From Bdellovibrionales bacterium (lineage in GTDB: Bacteria > Bdellovibrionota > UBA2428): DNA of 32,748 bases. Location of the stretch: contig JAFEAR010000224.1 in NCBI GenBank assembly GCA_018266335.1, forward strand, positions 1 to 32,748, in the 5' to 3' direction. A model generated the notes under the pieces. The model was not told where the DNA came from and did not search any database. It was given only the letters and a program-made list of their open reading frames with translations. Shown piece by piece: positions 1-7,462 of the stretch (within the stretch, counting starts at the first letter, position 1; each line of letters opens with the position of its first letter). The position numbers and the translations under genes were made by a program.

Positions 1-170
1 TCGCGAACGGCGTAGTCAAAGAGCGAGGTAAACTGAAACGCATAGAGCTTGCGCCGTTCAATTTCTTGCAGGTGCCGCAAGACTTCCATCGTGACGGCGC
101 GCTCTTTTTGTACGAGCGCTTTGGTCGTCGAGAGCAATTCCGAGTCTTTGAGTGCGCGAATCGTGTTCAT
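1..170 (-). CDS. Partial N-terminus, HNH-endonuclease-family-like protein
   Basis: Only the first 56 codons are inside the window; the gene runs off the left edge. The ATG is at 168-170 and the readable N-terminus begins MNTIRALKDSELL and ends FTSLFDYAVR. An N-terminus with a charged helix, an EIERRKLY-type segment and an SLFDYAVR-type ending is, from memory, typical of the multi-copy HNH endonuclease family of Bdellovibrio-like bacteria, whose catalytic HNH motif lies at the C-terminus, outside this window. The nuclease call is therefore inferred from the N-terminal pattern only. No clear Shine-Dalgarno sequence precedes the ATG. Confidence 0.55.
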   Translation of the reverse strand, partial: MNTIRALKDSELLSTTKALVQKERAVTMEVLRHLQEIERRKLYAFQFTSLFDYAVR

Positions 171-233
171 GCAAAATGCTATACCATAGGTTTTTAAGAG
201 CACTTTTTTGCAACGATTCAGACGGAAATTGCC

Positions 234-252
234 TACGCGTTTAAAACGCGTA
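234..252. repeat. Perfect 9-bp inverted repeat upstream of the HNH-like gene
   Basis: The arms TACGCGTTT and AAACGCGTA are separated by one A. The element lies about 65 bp upstream of the ATG at 170 and has no adjacent T-run, so it looks more like an operator than a terminator. No regulator can be assigned. The rest of 171-437 is AT-rich and holds no gene that I can support, apart from the terminator at 382-409. Confidence 0.4.
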
Positions 253-381
253 CAGGCCTTGCTGCTGAGATTTTCGGATGTAAAAACTTGTTTTTAGAAA
301 ACTAGGGAACGATATGCGCGCAGCGAGAGGCCTGCGATGTACAAAAAGGCGTCAATAAAAATCTAAAAAATCATCGCTCAG

Positions 382-409
382 TAAAAAATCAACTTCGACG
401 TCGGAGTTG
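382..409 (-). terminator. Probable rho-independent terminator of the amidase gene
   Basis: On the minus strand a 20-base near-palindrome (plus-strand 390-409, with CGACGTCG in the centre and CAACT/AGTTG outer arms and one mismatched pair) is followed by ATTTTTTA (plus 382-389). It sits 28 bp past the stop of the amidase gene ending at 438. Confidence 0.55.
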
Positions 410-437
410 GCGATTTATTCAAAAAATAGGGATGAAA

Positions 438-1532
438 CTAAAGCCCCTTGATCAAATCAAAGTAGCCTTTCCAGTTCCAGTACTGGCCGGGATCGTGGTG
501 GGTGTTGCAGTTGCCGATGGCTTGCACCGGGCTACCTTGGAATTCGGGTTTGGACCAAAAGTCGTGGCCAAAAACGTGGTCCCCGTCGAGAGGGATATTG
601 TGGCGTGCGGCAATGGCTTTCACGAGCGTCACGGAACTTTTGTATAGCTCGGGTGTAAGGCCATCGGGCGAATCGGCAAAACCTTCGTGCTCGAGACCAA
701 ACGAGTAAGGGTTCCAGCACTTCACGTGCCAGGCCTTGTCGGTTTCACGGACGAGCTGCTTGGTGTACCCATCGCGGGCGCGCAAAATATAGTGGGAGCT
801 GGACTGGCTCTTCGGATTTTTTAGCCACGACACGGATCCGGCAAAACTTCCCTCCGTGGTATGAATCACAATGAAGCGCGGACGCAGCGCTCCCGGGTTT
901 TGGTTGGGACTGGGGTCCCAATCCACACCCGCTTGATCTGCGCCCGAGGCCGAACGAGCGTTGTGTTTGGAACCCACGGCTTCGTTCAACGTGTGGGATT
1001 GAAGCACGATGCCGCGCGCGGATTGGCCGTCGCGCAGGGCTTGATACACATCTTCGGCGTAAAGATGTGCATCGTCCGCAGCGGGAATGCCGCTATAGGT
1101 GGCGACAACGTTGAACCAGGATTCGAGCGAATTCGAGGTTACGACGCTCGTTGCGCGCAGATGAGCGAGGAATTTAGCAGCGCCCAGGATGTTGAGGGCT
1201 GGATTTTTCAGTAGCTCTTCGGGTGTGCGACCCACCAGGCGCGCAGCCTGGGGCAGACTGTGGCCAAACCAATCGTCGTCGCGCAGGCCCATAAGTCCAT
1301 AGCTGCGTTGGTGAGTGGCGTCGTCATCGCCCTGGGGCAAATGGTGTCGCCAGCGGGTTTCTACCCACGAAATGGCCTTCAGCAGATCTTCCGGTACTCC
1401 GGTGCTCTTGGCTGCGCCCGCAAAGGCGGCTTCGAGTGCCGATCCCGAAAAATCGAGCGATTGGGCAGAAGCATTAACGGTGTAGGTTAGGCAGGCCGCT
1501 ACGGCCATGAGCATGTATGTTTTGGTCCCCAT
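438..1532 (-). CDS. Secreted two-domain murein hydrolase (transglycosylase-like + N-acetylmuramoyl-L-alanine amidase)
   Basis: This 364-residue protein has a signal peptide (residues 1 to about 24, ending ASAQ). Residues about 40-165 resemble a lytic-transglycosylase fold: AISWVETRW with Glu58 as the candidate catalytic acid, then SYGLMGL. Residues about 215-360 form an Amidase_2/PGRP-type domain: FIVIHTTEG (His224 zinc ligand), SSHYIL, AWH, SFGLEHEG and HHDPGQYW. Known members of the second family cleave the amide between MurNAc and L-Ala in peptidoglycan, and the first type cuts the glycan strand, so the protein may cut both bonds. It is exported and probably periplasmic or released. The ATG is very close to a GGGAG; the in-frame ATG at 1514 would also leave a workable signal peptide. 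It is divergent from the helicase gene. The transglycosylase activity is inferred; the amidase call is firm. Confidence 0.85.
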   Translation of the reverse strand: MGTKTYMLMAVAACLTYTVNASAQSLDFSGSALEAAFAGAAKSTGVPEDLLKAISWVETRWRHHLPQGDDDATHQRSYGLMGLRDDDWFGHSLPQAARLVGRTPEELLKNPALNILGAAKFLAHLRATSVVTSNSLESWFNVVATYSGIPAADDAHLYAEDVYQALRDGQSARGIVLQSHTLNEAVGSKHNARSASGADQAGVDWDPSPNQNPGALRPRFIVIHTTEGSFAGSVSWLKNPKSQSSSHYILRARDGYTKQLVRETDKAWHVKCWNPYSFGLEHEGFADSPDGLTPELYKSSVTLVKAIAARHNIPLDGDHVFGHDFWSKPEFQGSPVQAIGNCNTHHDPGQYWNWKGYFDLIKGL

Positions 1533-1578
1533 CTCCCTTAAGGTAGCCGGCAGGAGCTAGGTGACGGTAATCGGTATT

Positions 1579-1606
1579 TTGACACCTCTTTTGCTGCGCG
1601 TAGTCA
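1579..1606 (+). promoter_or_regulatory. Candidate sigma70-type promoter for the PIF1-like helicase
   Basis: A perfect -35 hexamer TTGACA (1579-1584) is followed after 16 bp by TAGTCA (1601-1606), a weak -10. It lies in the divergent gap and would place transcription start just upstream of the GTG at 1645, which argues against a start at 1561. Confidence 0.3.
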
Positions 1607-1644
1607 GTTTGCCCGTTTGGACAACTGAAGCTAGAAGAACGTGC

Positions 1645-2922
1645 GTGTCGTCGTTGCTCAGTAAACTTCTTCCTAGCCTGCATCCCGATTTGGGGAGCGA
1701 TCAAATTCGAGCGATGGAATTACTTGGGGGCGATCAAAATGTTTTTATCACCGGCAATGCGGGAACGGGGAAGAGCTACGTCATTAATAAGTTCCTCTCC
1801 AAATTAGATCGCAATTTGTTTCCCGTGCTTGCGAGCACGGGGGCGGCGGCGGTGCTCATTGGGGGTCGAACTTTTCACAGCTTTTTTGGTCTGGGCATAA
1901 TGGAGGGCGGCATCGAAGCCACCGTGCAGCGCGCCCTCGAAAACAAGCGCGTAGTAAAACGCCTTAACAAGGCACGGGGTGTAGTGATCGACGAAATTTC
2001 TATGATTCCCGGAGCGGCTTTGGAGGCCGCCGAGCGCATTGCGGCCCTGGCGCGCGGCAAGAGTGGCTCCTGGGGTGGGCTGCGCATTGTGGCGGTGGGC
2101 GACTTCGCCCAACTTCCACCTGTCACGCGCACGGGCCAGCGAGATTGGGCCTTTTTATCGCACGCCTGGCAGCGCACCGAGTTCGATTCGATTTTGCTGC
2201 AAGAAATCATGCGCACTAAAAACGAAGAATTTGCGCGGGCGCTCAACGGTGCTCGCGAGGGGCGTGTAAGCTCCGAGCTACGCAACCTCTTAGATTGGCG
2301 CACGATTACGGATGAAGATCCGGACTTTGAGGGTAGCTTGCTCTTCGCTCGCCGCGACGAAGCCGATCGGCTCAATGCGCAAAAATTGGCGGCCCTGGAT
2401 AATAAGGTGCATGCATTCGAAACTCGATTCGTGGGCGACGAGCGCTTCGTTAAGAGTCTTCGGAGCAACTTGCCCATTGCAGACACGATTGAGCTAAAGC
2501 GCGACGCCTTGGTGATGATTCGTCAGAACGATCCCGAGGGAAAATGGGTTAACGGTAGTCTCGGCAAAGTGCAGTACATCGATGAAGGCCAGTTGGACAT
2601 TCGCTTGCTCTCCGGAAAGACGGTGACCGTCGAGAAGGCCGTCTTTCGCATGAACGATGGCGAAGGTAAGGAATTGGCTACGGCGGCTAACTTTCCGGTG
2701 AGTTTGGCTTGGGCCGTCACCATTCACAAGGCGCAGGGAGCAACGCTCGATCAAGTACGTTTAAATCTCATTCGTCTCTGGGAGCCCGGACAGGCTTACG
2801 TGGCGCTGAGTCGTGTGCGCGATCCAGATGATCTGTTTATTGGTAGTTGGGACGAGCGTTCGATCATTGCCGATCCGCTCGTAAAAAAATTTCACGATCA
2901 GTTGCAAGAACCTAGGTTGTAG
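1645..2922 (+). CDS. PIF1-like superfamily 1B helicase
   Basis: From the GTG at 1645 the protein has 425 residues. It shows the SF1 helicase signature: Walker A GNAGTGKS (37-44), ASTGAAA (motif Ia region), FHSFFG, Walker B VIDEISM (114-120), GDFAQLPPV (152-160), and near the C-terminus TIHKAQGATLD and YVALSRVRDPDDLF. Family members are ATP-dependent 5'-3' DNA helicases that resolve structured DNA and act in replication or recombination. A GTG at 1561 is also in frame, but its extra 28 residues look unlike the family and carry a TTGACA box; 1645 is preceded by AGAAG at a sensible spacing. It overlaps the tail of the convergent receiver gene by 11 bp. The cellular role here is unknown. Confidence 0.85.
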   Translation: MSSLLSKLLPSLHPDLGSDQIRAMELLGGDQNVFITGNAGTGKSYVINKFLSKLDRNLFPVLASTGAAAVLIGGRTFHSFFGLGIMEGGIEATVQRALENKRVVKRLNKARGVVIDEISMIPGAALEAAERIAALARGKSGSWGGLRIVAVGDFAQLPPVTRTGQRDWAFLSHAWQRTEFDSILLQEIMRTKNEEFARALNGAREGRVSSELRNLLDWRTITDEDPDFEGSLLFARRDEADRLNAQKLAALDNKVHAFETRFVGDERFVKSLRSNLPIADTIELKRDALVMIRQNDPEGKWVNGSLGKVQYIDEGQLDIRLLSGKTVTVEKAVFRMNDGEGKELATAANFPVSLAWAVTIHKAQGATLDQVRLNLIRLWEPGQAYVALSRVRDPDDLFIGSWDERSIIADPLVKKFHDQLQEPRL

Positions 2923-3292
2923 CGAAACGGCGAATGGCTTCGAGAAGTTCCCGTATTCCGGTGGGCTTCTTGAGATAGGCATGGCCCCCCACACGTTTTA
3001 GTTTTTCTTCCACGCGGCCATCGGCGGACATGACCACCACGGGGATGTGGGCGTAGCGGGGATCCTTGCGTTGCTCCTCGCGAAACTTATAGCCATCCAT
3101 CACGGGCATCATGAGATCGAGCAAAATGATGTCGGGTTTTTTAACGGCCCGGTTCAAAATATCGAGAGCTTCTTGGCCATTGGCAGCCTGGAGCACCGAA
3201 TAGCCGTTCAACGCCAGCACATCGTAAAAGGCCGCGCGTAAGTCTGCATCGTCTTCTACGAGCAAGACCTGAATGGGCGCAACAATACTCAT
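2912..3292 (-). CDS. Single-domain CheY-like response regulator
   Basis: The 126 residues form one receiver domain with no output domain. The acidic pair is VEDD (residues 12-15), the phospho-acceptor Asp59 lies in LLDLMMP, the conserved Ser89 in VVVMSAD, and Lys109 in LKKP. It starts 14 bp after the stop of the upstream histidine kinase, so the two are almost certainly co-transcribed and cognate. With no DNA-binding or enzymatic domain, it probably passes the signal on by protein contact. The partner is not visible in this window. Confidence 0.92.
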   Translation of the reverse strand: MSIVAPIQVLLVEDDADLRAAFYDVLALNGYSVLQAANGQEALDILNRAVKKPDIILLDLMMPVMDGYKFREEQRKDPRYAHIPVVVMSADGRVEEKLKRVGGHAYLKKPTGIRELLEAIRRFATT

Positions 3293-3306
3293 GCTCTGGG
3301 GGCAGT

Positions 3307-4572
3307 CTAACGGCGCCTCGGAAGTCTGACAAGGAAGAGGGCGCCTTGGCCAACATCGCTGCGGAGGGTGATGGTCCCGCGGTGAGCTTCCACAATTTGC
3401 TTAGTGATGAAGAGTCCCAAACCTAATCCGCCAATGTTTCGCGAGGCCTCGGCGCGTTCAAAACGTTCAAAAATTTTTCTTTGCCGATCTAAAGAAATAC
3501 CGTCGCCAGCGTCTTGCACGCTAAATTCAGCCATATCGGAATTCAGAGCATGGATACGAATATGAATGGGTTTGCCCGGTGCATACTTAATGGCATTGGA
3601 GACTAAGTTGACAAAGATTTGGTCAATGCGCGACCGGTCCCACTCGCCCGTGACGCTAGCGTCCCCGGAGAGATCGATGCAGCACTTGGCGTCCGTCATT
3701 TGGCTGTAGAGACGCTCAATCACGTCTTTGGCCACTTCGCGCAGGTCCATTTCTTCGTAATTCGGAGTGAGCTTGCCGGCCCGAATTCGCGATACGTCGA
3801 GCAGTTCTTCCACTAGTGCTGTCATGCGCCCTACCTGCCGCTCGGCCGTGAGGAGCATCTTTTCGAATTTCTGCATGGTTGGGTCTTCGCGGTGCAGCGA
3901 AGTTGCCGTTAGGTTCGCCAGTTCCAATTGTAGTCTTAAGGAGCTGAGGGGAGTTTTAAGTTCGTGCGAGGCAATGGATAAAAATTCGTCGCGCGTTTCG
4001 AGGGCTTCTTCGAGTCTGGCCGATTGCTCGCGCAGGCGTTCCTCGCGCTCGCGGAGGGCATCGTTGCTGCGATTGAGGTCTCGAGTGCGTTGCTCTACGC
4101 GTCTTTCCATTTCTTGGTAAGCGCGTTGGAGTTCCTTTCCGCGTGATTCCGAGAGCTCTACTGTCTTAGCCAGTCCCATAACTTTGGGTGCGATGGGAAA
4201 CATGTAGATGGCCGTTATCACGGATGCAGTGGCCGTGATAACTTTCACCAGGGCGGCCAGCCAATAGTTGGGACTCCACAGAGTGTAGATATCCATGAAG
4301 TGAGTTGCGCCGCAGGCCAAAATGAAGAAGCCGAAGGCAACAAACATGGCGCTGAAGGGCAAGCGAATTTTGCGCACCGGCCAATAAAGGCTGGCCGAAA
4401 TGGAAACGTAGGCCAATCCGATGAGCAGATCGGTTGTCACCATCGTCCAAACTAGGGAGGGTTTCCACAGGTAGCAGTGCCCGTGAGGCATGAAGTCGGA
4501 ATTCGAAAAATATTCGCTGAGCTTTCCAAGCATTGAACTTAAAGATTCAAGTAGATTTTTCTCGCTAGTCAA
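3307..4572 (-). CDS. Membrane histidine kinase with ethylene-receptor (ETR1-type) sensor domain
   Basis: This is a 421-residue protein. Residues about 40-125 hold three hydrophobic helices that match the ethylene-binding domain of plant ETR1. Helix 1 carries Asp48, Tyr55 and Ile58 (ETR1 Asp25, Tyr32, Ile35). Helix 2 ends FILACGATH with Phe80, Phe83, Ile84, Cys87 and His91 (ETR1 Phe58, Phe61, Ile62, Cys65, His69); the last two bind copper(I) in ETR1. ETR1 Pro36 is Ser59 here. A coiled coil (about 135-195) leads to HisKA with SHELKTP (His203) and to an ATPase domain with NLVSNAIKY (N box), DAGDGIS and GGLGLGLFI. There is no attached receiver; a CheY-like gene follows 14 bp downstream. It is divergent from a plasmalogen desaturase homologue (61 bp between starts). 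Ethylene or another small hydrophobic ligand is an inference from the residues. Confidence 0.9.
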   Translation of the reverse strand: MTSEKNLLESLSSMLGKLSEYFSNSDFMPHGHCYLWKPSLVWTMVTTDLLIGLAYVSISASLYWPVRKIRLPFSAMFVAFGFFILACGATHFMDIYTLWSPNYWLAALVKVITATASVITAIYMFPIAPKVMGLAKTVELSESRGKELQRAYQEMERRVEQRTRDLNRSNDALREREERLREQSARLEEALETRDEFLSIASHELKTPLSSLRLQLELANLTATSLHREDPTMQKFEKMLLTAERQVGRMTALVEELLDVSRIRAGKLTPNYEEMDLREVAKDVIERLYSQMTDAKCCIDLSGDASVTGEWDRSRIDQIFVNLVSNAIKYAPGKPIHIRIHALNSDMAEFSVQDAGDGISLDRQRKIFERFERAEASRNIGGLGLGLFITKQIVEAHRGTITLRSDVGQGALFLVRLPRRR

Positions 4573-4633
4573 TTGCTATTGGCGTCAGAGAGTTCTCTTG
4601 AGAAATTGGGGATAGTACGTCATTTTAAAGGAT

Positions 4634-5329
4634 ATGTCGGGAGCATCCAAAACTCGTGAATCGCTCGTAGCTGGGTACACCTCCGGCTACCGGAGAGTTG
4701 AAATTTGTGCTTTCTTTGGAATGCTCTTCCTGCTGGTGGTGAATGCCTTTAGGGTAAGGTTGATGCCGTCCGATCAGCCGCTTGGGGCGTTGGTTTTGGC
4801 AGTGGCGGCCGCCCTTTTGGCCGATCTATTCTCGGGGCTGGTGCATTGGACCTTTGATACCTGGGGATCTACCGACCTGCCAGTGCTGGGCAATACAGTT
4901 TTACGGGGATTCCGGGAGCACCATGTGGATCCACTGAGCATTACTCGCCATGGCCTTATTCAGGTAACTGGGGGAACGAATATCTTGGGTTGTCTTCTGT
5001 TGTTGGCAGCCTTTGCAACGTCAAGTGTGCCGCTCGTTTGGTTCTTAGGGTGCCTATCGATTTGCGTAGCGTACACAAATATCTCGCACAAATGGGCCCA
5101 CCAGAAAAAAAATGTTCTGCCCGTTCGCGTGTTGCAAAAGTTTCGGCTGGCCCTGCCGGCGTCTATGCACGATCTTCACCACCGGGCGCCCTACGTTAGT
5201 CACTACTGCATCACTTTCGGGTGGATGAACGGTGTGCTCGACGGAATTAATTTTTGGCGCGTGAGTGAGCAAATTTTGATTTTGGCCACGGGTGCGATGC
5301 CGCGTTCCGATGAACAAGCTTACTTTTAA
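4634..5329 (+). CDS. Kua/CarF/PEDS1-type membrane lipid desaturase
   Basis: The 231 residues form a polytopic membrane protein with the His-rich metal-binding pattern of the TMEM189/Kua/CarF family: SGLVHW (His71), REHHVDP (His96, His97), ITRH (His106), NISHKWAH (His152, His156), MHDLHHRAP (His179, 182, 183) and SHYCITFGWMN (His190). Characterised members (human PEDS1, Myxococcus CarF) introduce the vinyl-ether bond that turns plasmanyl- into plasmenyl-ethanolamine, making plasmalogens; CarF thereby takes part in the response to singlet oxygen. The usual Asp after ITRH is Gly here. The gene is divergent from the ethylene-receptor-type kinase, so shared control is possible. AAAGGA lies just before the ATG. 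Family placement is firm; the substrate is inferred. Confidence 0.85.
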   Translation: MSGASKTRESLVAGYTSGYRRVEICAFFGMLFLLVVNAFRVRLMPSDQPLGALVLAVAAALLADLFSGLVHWTFDTWGSTDLPVLGNTVLRGFREHHVDPLSITRHGLIQVTGGTNILGCLLLLAAFATSSVPLVWFLGCLSICVAYTNISHKWAHQKKNVLPVRVLQKFRLALPASMHDLHHRAPYVSHYCITFGWMNGVLDGINFWRVSEQILILATGAMPRSDEQAYF

Positions 5330-5447
5330 TTTTGGGATTATTCTGCCCAGCGCATCTATAGATAAAAGCTAAGTTTGAAATAGATGTCATATATTTTATA
5401 TCTGTATGGAGAAGGCCTGTCCTACGCTCAACGGGGCAAGGGGTTGT

Positions 5448-6377
5448 CTATTGTAAGGAATGATCCCAGGCGGTCTTGAAGGCTCGCGAGAGCGCCAGGA
5501 TGAGGGGATCGTCGTGACTTTGGTTGTGACATCCGAGCCAAATACTATATTGCCAATAGCCTTCTTTGGGACCGAGGACGCGCAGAGTTTTTTTGGGCAG
5601 CTCAGTGTCGATGTAAATAAGGGGCAGGAGAGCGTAGCCGATTTCGTCTACGACCGATCGAACCACGGATGCGACGACGTCACTTTCGAAGACGATACGG
5701 CCCTTAATTTTGTTGGCTTCCAGAAAACGATCGATTTGCCAGCGCAGTTTGAAATTTGTCGACGGCATAATCCACAGCGCATCCCCTTCCTTGAATAATT
5801 CGCGGAGGGCTGCCGGCTTCTTGATGTTCTTTAGCTTAGGAATTTTCCATTTGCTGGAGCACACCAGTGCCACCGCGGAGTCGGCCTGCATCAGATTGGT
5901 GAGGTCGGGGTCGCTGAGGGCGCGTTGAGTTACCACGGCATCGAGCTCGCGGAAACGGAGGCGTTCCACGAGTTGTTCGTGGTGACCCGAAATCATGTTG
6001 ACCTTAGGTGGTTGCACGAGGCCGTGCTGCTTAACGAAGTGGCTAATGACTTCCACCACAAATGAAGGTTCGACCTCGTTAGAAATTCCGATATTCAATC
6101 TGCGGGCGGCGGAGGGAAGGCGTTCCACGATGAGTTCGTTGAGTTCTTCGGAGACGTCGAACATTCGGCGGCAGAAGCCGTAGACGAGCGAGCCCGCCTC
6201 GGTAAGTTGGTTTGCGCGACCCACTTTGCGAAAAAGTTTTACATCCAGATTGTTCCCGAGAACTTTAAGTTGGCTGCTGAGCGATGGTTGCGAAATGCGC
6301 AGGTGTGCGGCAGCGGCGGTGGTGCTCCCAGATTTTGCCGTGATGTAGAAGTAGTAGAGGTGGTTAAAGTTCGGCAT
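5448..6377 (-). CDS. LysR-family transcriptional regulator, NhaR-like
   Basis: The 309 residues have the LysR layout: an N-terminal winged helix-turn-helix (about 5-62; FNHLYYFYITAKSGS, then AAHLRISQPSLSSQLK) and a C-terminal periplasmic-binding-protein-like effector domain. The opening NHLYYF and the LFRKVGR segment resemble NhaR, the activator of the Na+/H+ antiporter gene nhaA in enterobacteria. No antiporter gene is nearby, so the target and effector are unknown. LysR proteins usually bind near their own promoter; the AT-rich gap 6378-6525 is the likely site and separates it from the divergent small-protein gene. The 5330-5447 gap on the other side holds no gene that I can support. Confidence 0.88.
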   Translation of the reverse strand: MPNFNHLYYFYITAKSGSTTAAAAHLRISQPSLSSQLKVLGNNLDVKLFRKVGRANQLTEAGSLVYGFCRRMFDVSEELNELIVERLPSAARRLNIGISNEVEPSFVVEVISHFVKQHGLVQPPKVNMISGHHEQLVERLRFRELDAVVTQRALSDPDLTNLMQADSAVALVCSSKWKIPKLKNIKKPAALRELFKEGDALWIMPSTNFKLRWQIDRFLEANKIKGRIVFESDVVASVVRSVVDEIGYALLPLIYIDTELPKKTLRVLGPKEGYWQYSIWLGCHNQSHDDPLILALSRAFKTAWDHSLQ

Positions 6378-6525
6378 GTATAATTAGATACTATACGTAG
6401 AATAGAAATTATATATTTTAAGCGCCCGCGACGCCGAGTTACGATTCTCCCTAGTGATCGTTGAAAAGCGATTCCGGAAAAAAATAAACCACCCGGGGTT
6501 TTTCGAATACAAGGAGTCAATCAAT

Positions 6526-6723
6526 ATGAATTCTGGAAGCAGTAAAAATTATAAGAGTACTAAGGCCGACAAAGCCGACAAGTCGGACAAGCAGTCGGGC
6601 TTTAAGGCGCCCCTCGACAACGACGATGTTGCAGCGAATCGCGGTCGTAATACGAGTACGCGCGGCGACAGCAAGCGCGACAGCTCAATCTCGCAACGTA
6701 ACGGTCAAGCGCGGGGCGTTTGA
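6526..6723 (+). CDS. Small, polar, probably disordered protein (65 aa), unknown
   Basis: The ATG at 6526 is preceded by a strong AAGGAG at 6511-6516 (9-base spacing). The reading frame ends in TGA at 6721-6723, and a strong rho-independent terminator follows 46 bp later, so this is a self-contained small transcription unit. The protein is rich in Lys, Asp, Ser, Arg, Gly and Asn, has a short repeat (KADKADKSDK) and almost no hydrophobic residues; it has no Cys, signal peptide or membrane helix. Such composition suggests an intrinsically disordered protein, possibly nucleic-acid binding or stress related. No family is recognised. It is divergent from the LysR regulator, which may control it. 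Confidence 0.65.
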   Translation: MNSGSSKNYKSTKADKADKSDKQSGFKAPLDNDDVAANRGRNTSTRGDSKRDSSISQRNGQARGV

Positions 6724-6769
6724 TCGACCACCCCTGAATCCCTAAGTCTATCGTCCCCAGACGACAAGG

Positions 6770-6805
6770 TCGGCAAGGAGAGCAATCTCCTTGCCGATTT
6801 TTTTT
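6770..6805 (+). terminator. Strong rho-independent terminator
   Basis: A perfect 11-bp stem (TCGGCAAGGAG / CTCCTTGCCGA) with the 6-base loop AGCAAT is followed by eight Ts. It ends the small-protein transcript. The remainder of 6724-6877 shows nothing else that I can identify. Confidence 0.92.
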
Positions 6806-6877
6806 GTTTCTTCGCTCCCGAGTGCCAATCGCAGTTGGACCTTAATAATTCATTCAAATTAACCGACACGGTAGTCA

Positions 6878-7447
6878 GTGAGCACGTTAAATTTTCTTAT
6901 TATCCTTACTTTTATATCTACCCCGGTCTGGGCTCAGAACGATAAGCCGGTGTGCCCTCCCGAAGTCGCTAATCAGTTGCTAGCGAGACTGATGGGGTAC
7001 GAGGCGCCTGCCGCGCAGGAGGGGACGATAGGTTCCGCGGGTGCTTCCGTGCGAGAAATGTTGGACGAAAATTTTAGACGCATTCGCGCCGAAAAAATTC
7101 AGATGAGTACTCCGGAGCGCGTTGAAGCGGCGGCGCTGAGTGGAAGCATCGATGTGCTCAGTCAGGATCCCGCCTTCTTGCGGCAAGGTTTCAAATATGC
7201 CGATGTCGAGTACATGGCCAAGCGCCTTGGGCTGGACCGGGCCGTCGCGGTTAGTCAGTTAACGGGTGCTCGGTCGCCGATGCAAGATTCTCGGGATGCG
7301 CTCCTGAAGATGATTAGTCATCTAAAGGAAAATCCGGGGAATGTGAATGCCCTTAAGTTAGAGAAATGGACCGGCAATCCAACGGCCGTTCGCCAAATTC
7401 TTCAGAAGAACATTTACGAATATCGTCAAGTTGGCAACGATCAATAA
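6878..7447 (+). CDS. Exported protein of unknown function
   Basis: From the GTG at 6878 the protein has 189 residues. Residues 1-19 form a signal peptide ending at PVWAQ. The mature part is mostly helical and charged, with two Cys-free halves joined by ordinary linker sequence; I recognise no catalytic motif or known domain. No good Shine-Dalgarno sequence precedes the GTG, but an in-frame stop lies directly upstream, so no longer form is possible. It lies 15 bp upstream of another exported unknown protein, and the two are probably co-transcribed. The mature protein is likely periplasmic. Confidence 0.65.
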   Translation: MSTLNFLIILTFISTPVWAQNDKPVCPPEVANQLLARLMGYEAPAAQEGTIGSAGASVREMLDENFRRIRAEKIQMSTPERVEAAALSGSIDVLSQDPAFLRQGFKYADVEYMAKRLGLDRAVAVSQLTGARSPMQDSRDALLKMISHLKENPGNVNALKLEKWTGNPTAVRQILQKNIYEYRQVGNDQ

Positions 7448-7462
7448 ACGGGAGATCCAATA

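Noticed and set aside
1561..1644. Longer PIF1-like protein starting at GTG 1561
   Set aside because: The added 28 residues do not look like the family and overlap a perfect -35 box; the start at 1645 fits better.
5389..6420. Shared AT-rich decamer (ATATATTTTA) on both sides of the LysR gene (5389-5398 and 6411-6420)
   Set aside because: Both sites are in AT-rich gaps where such a match is likely by chance, and flanking bases do not align well enough to call an operator.
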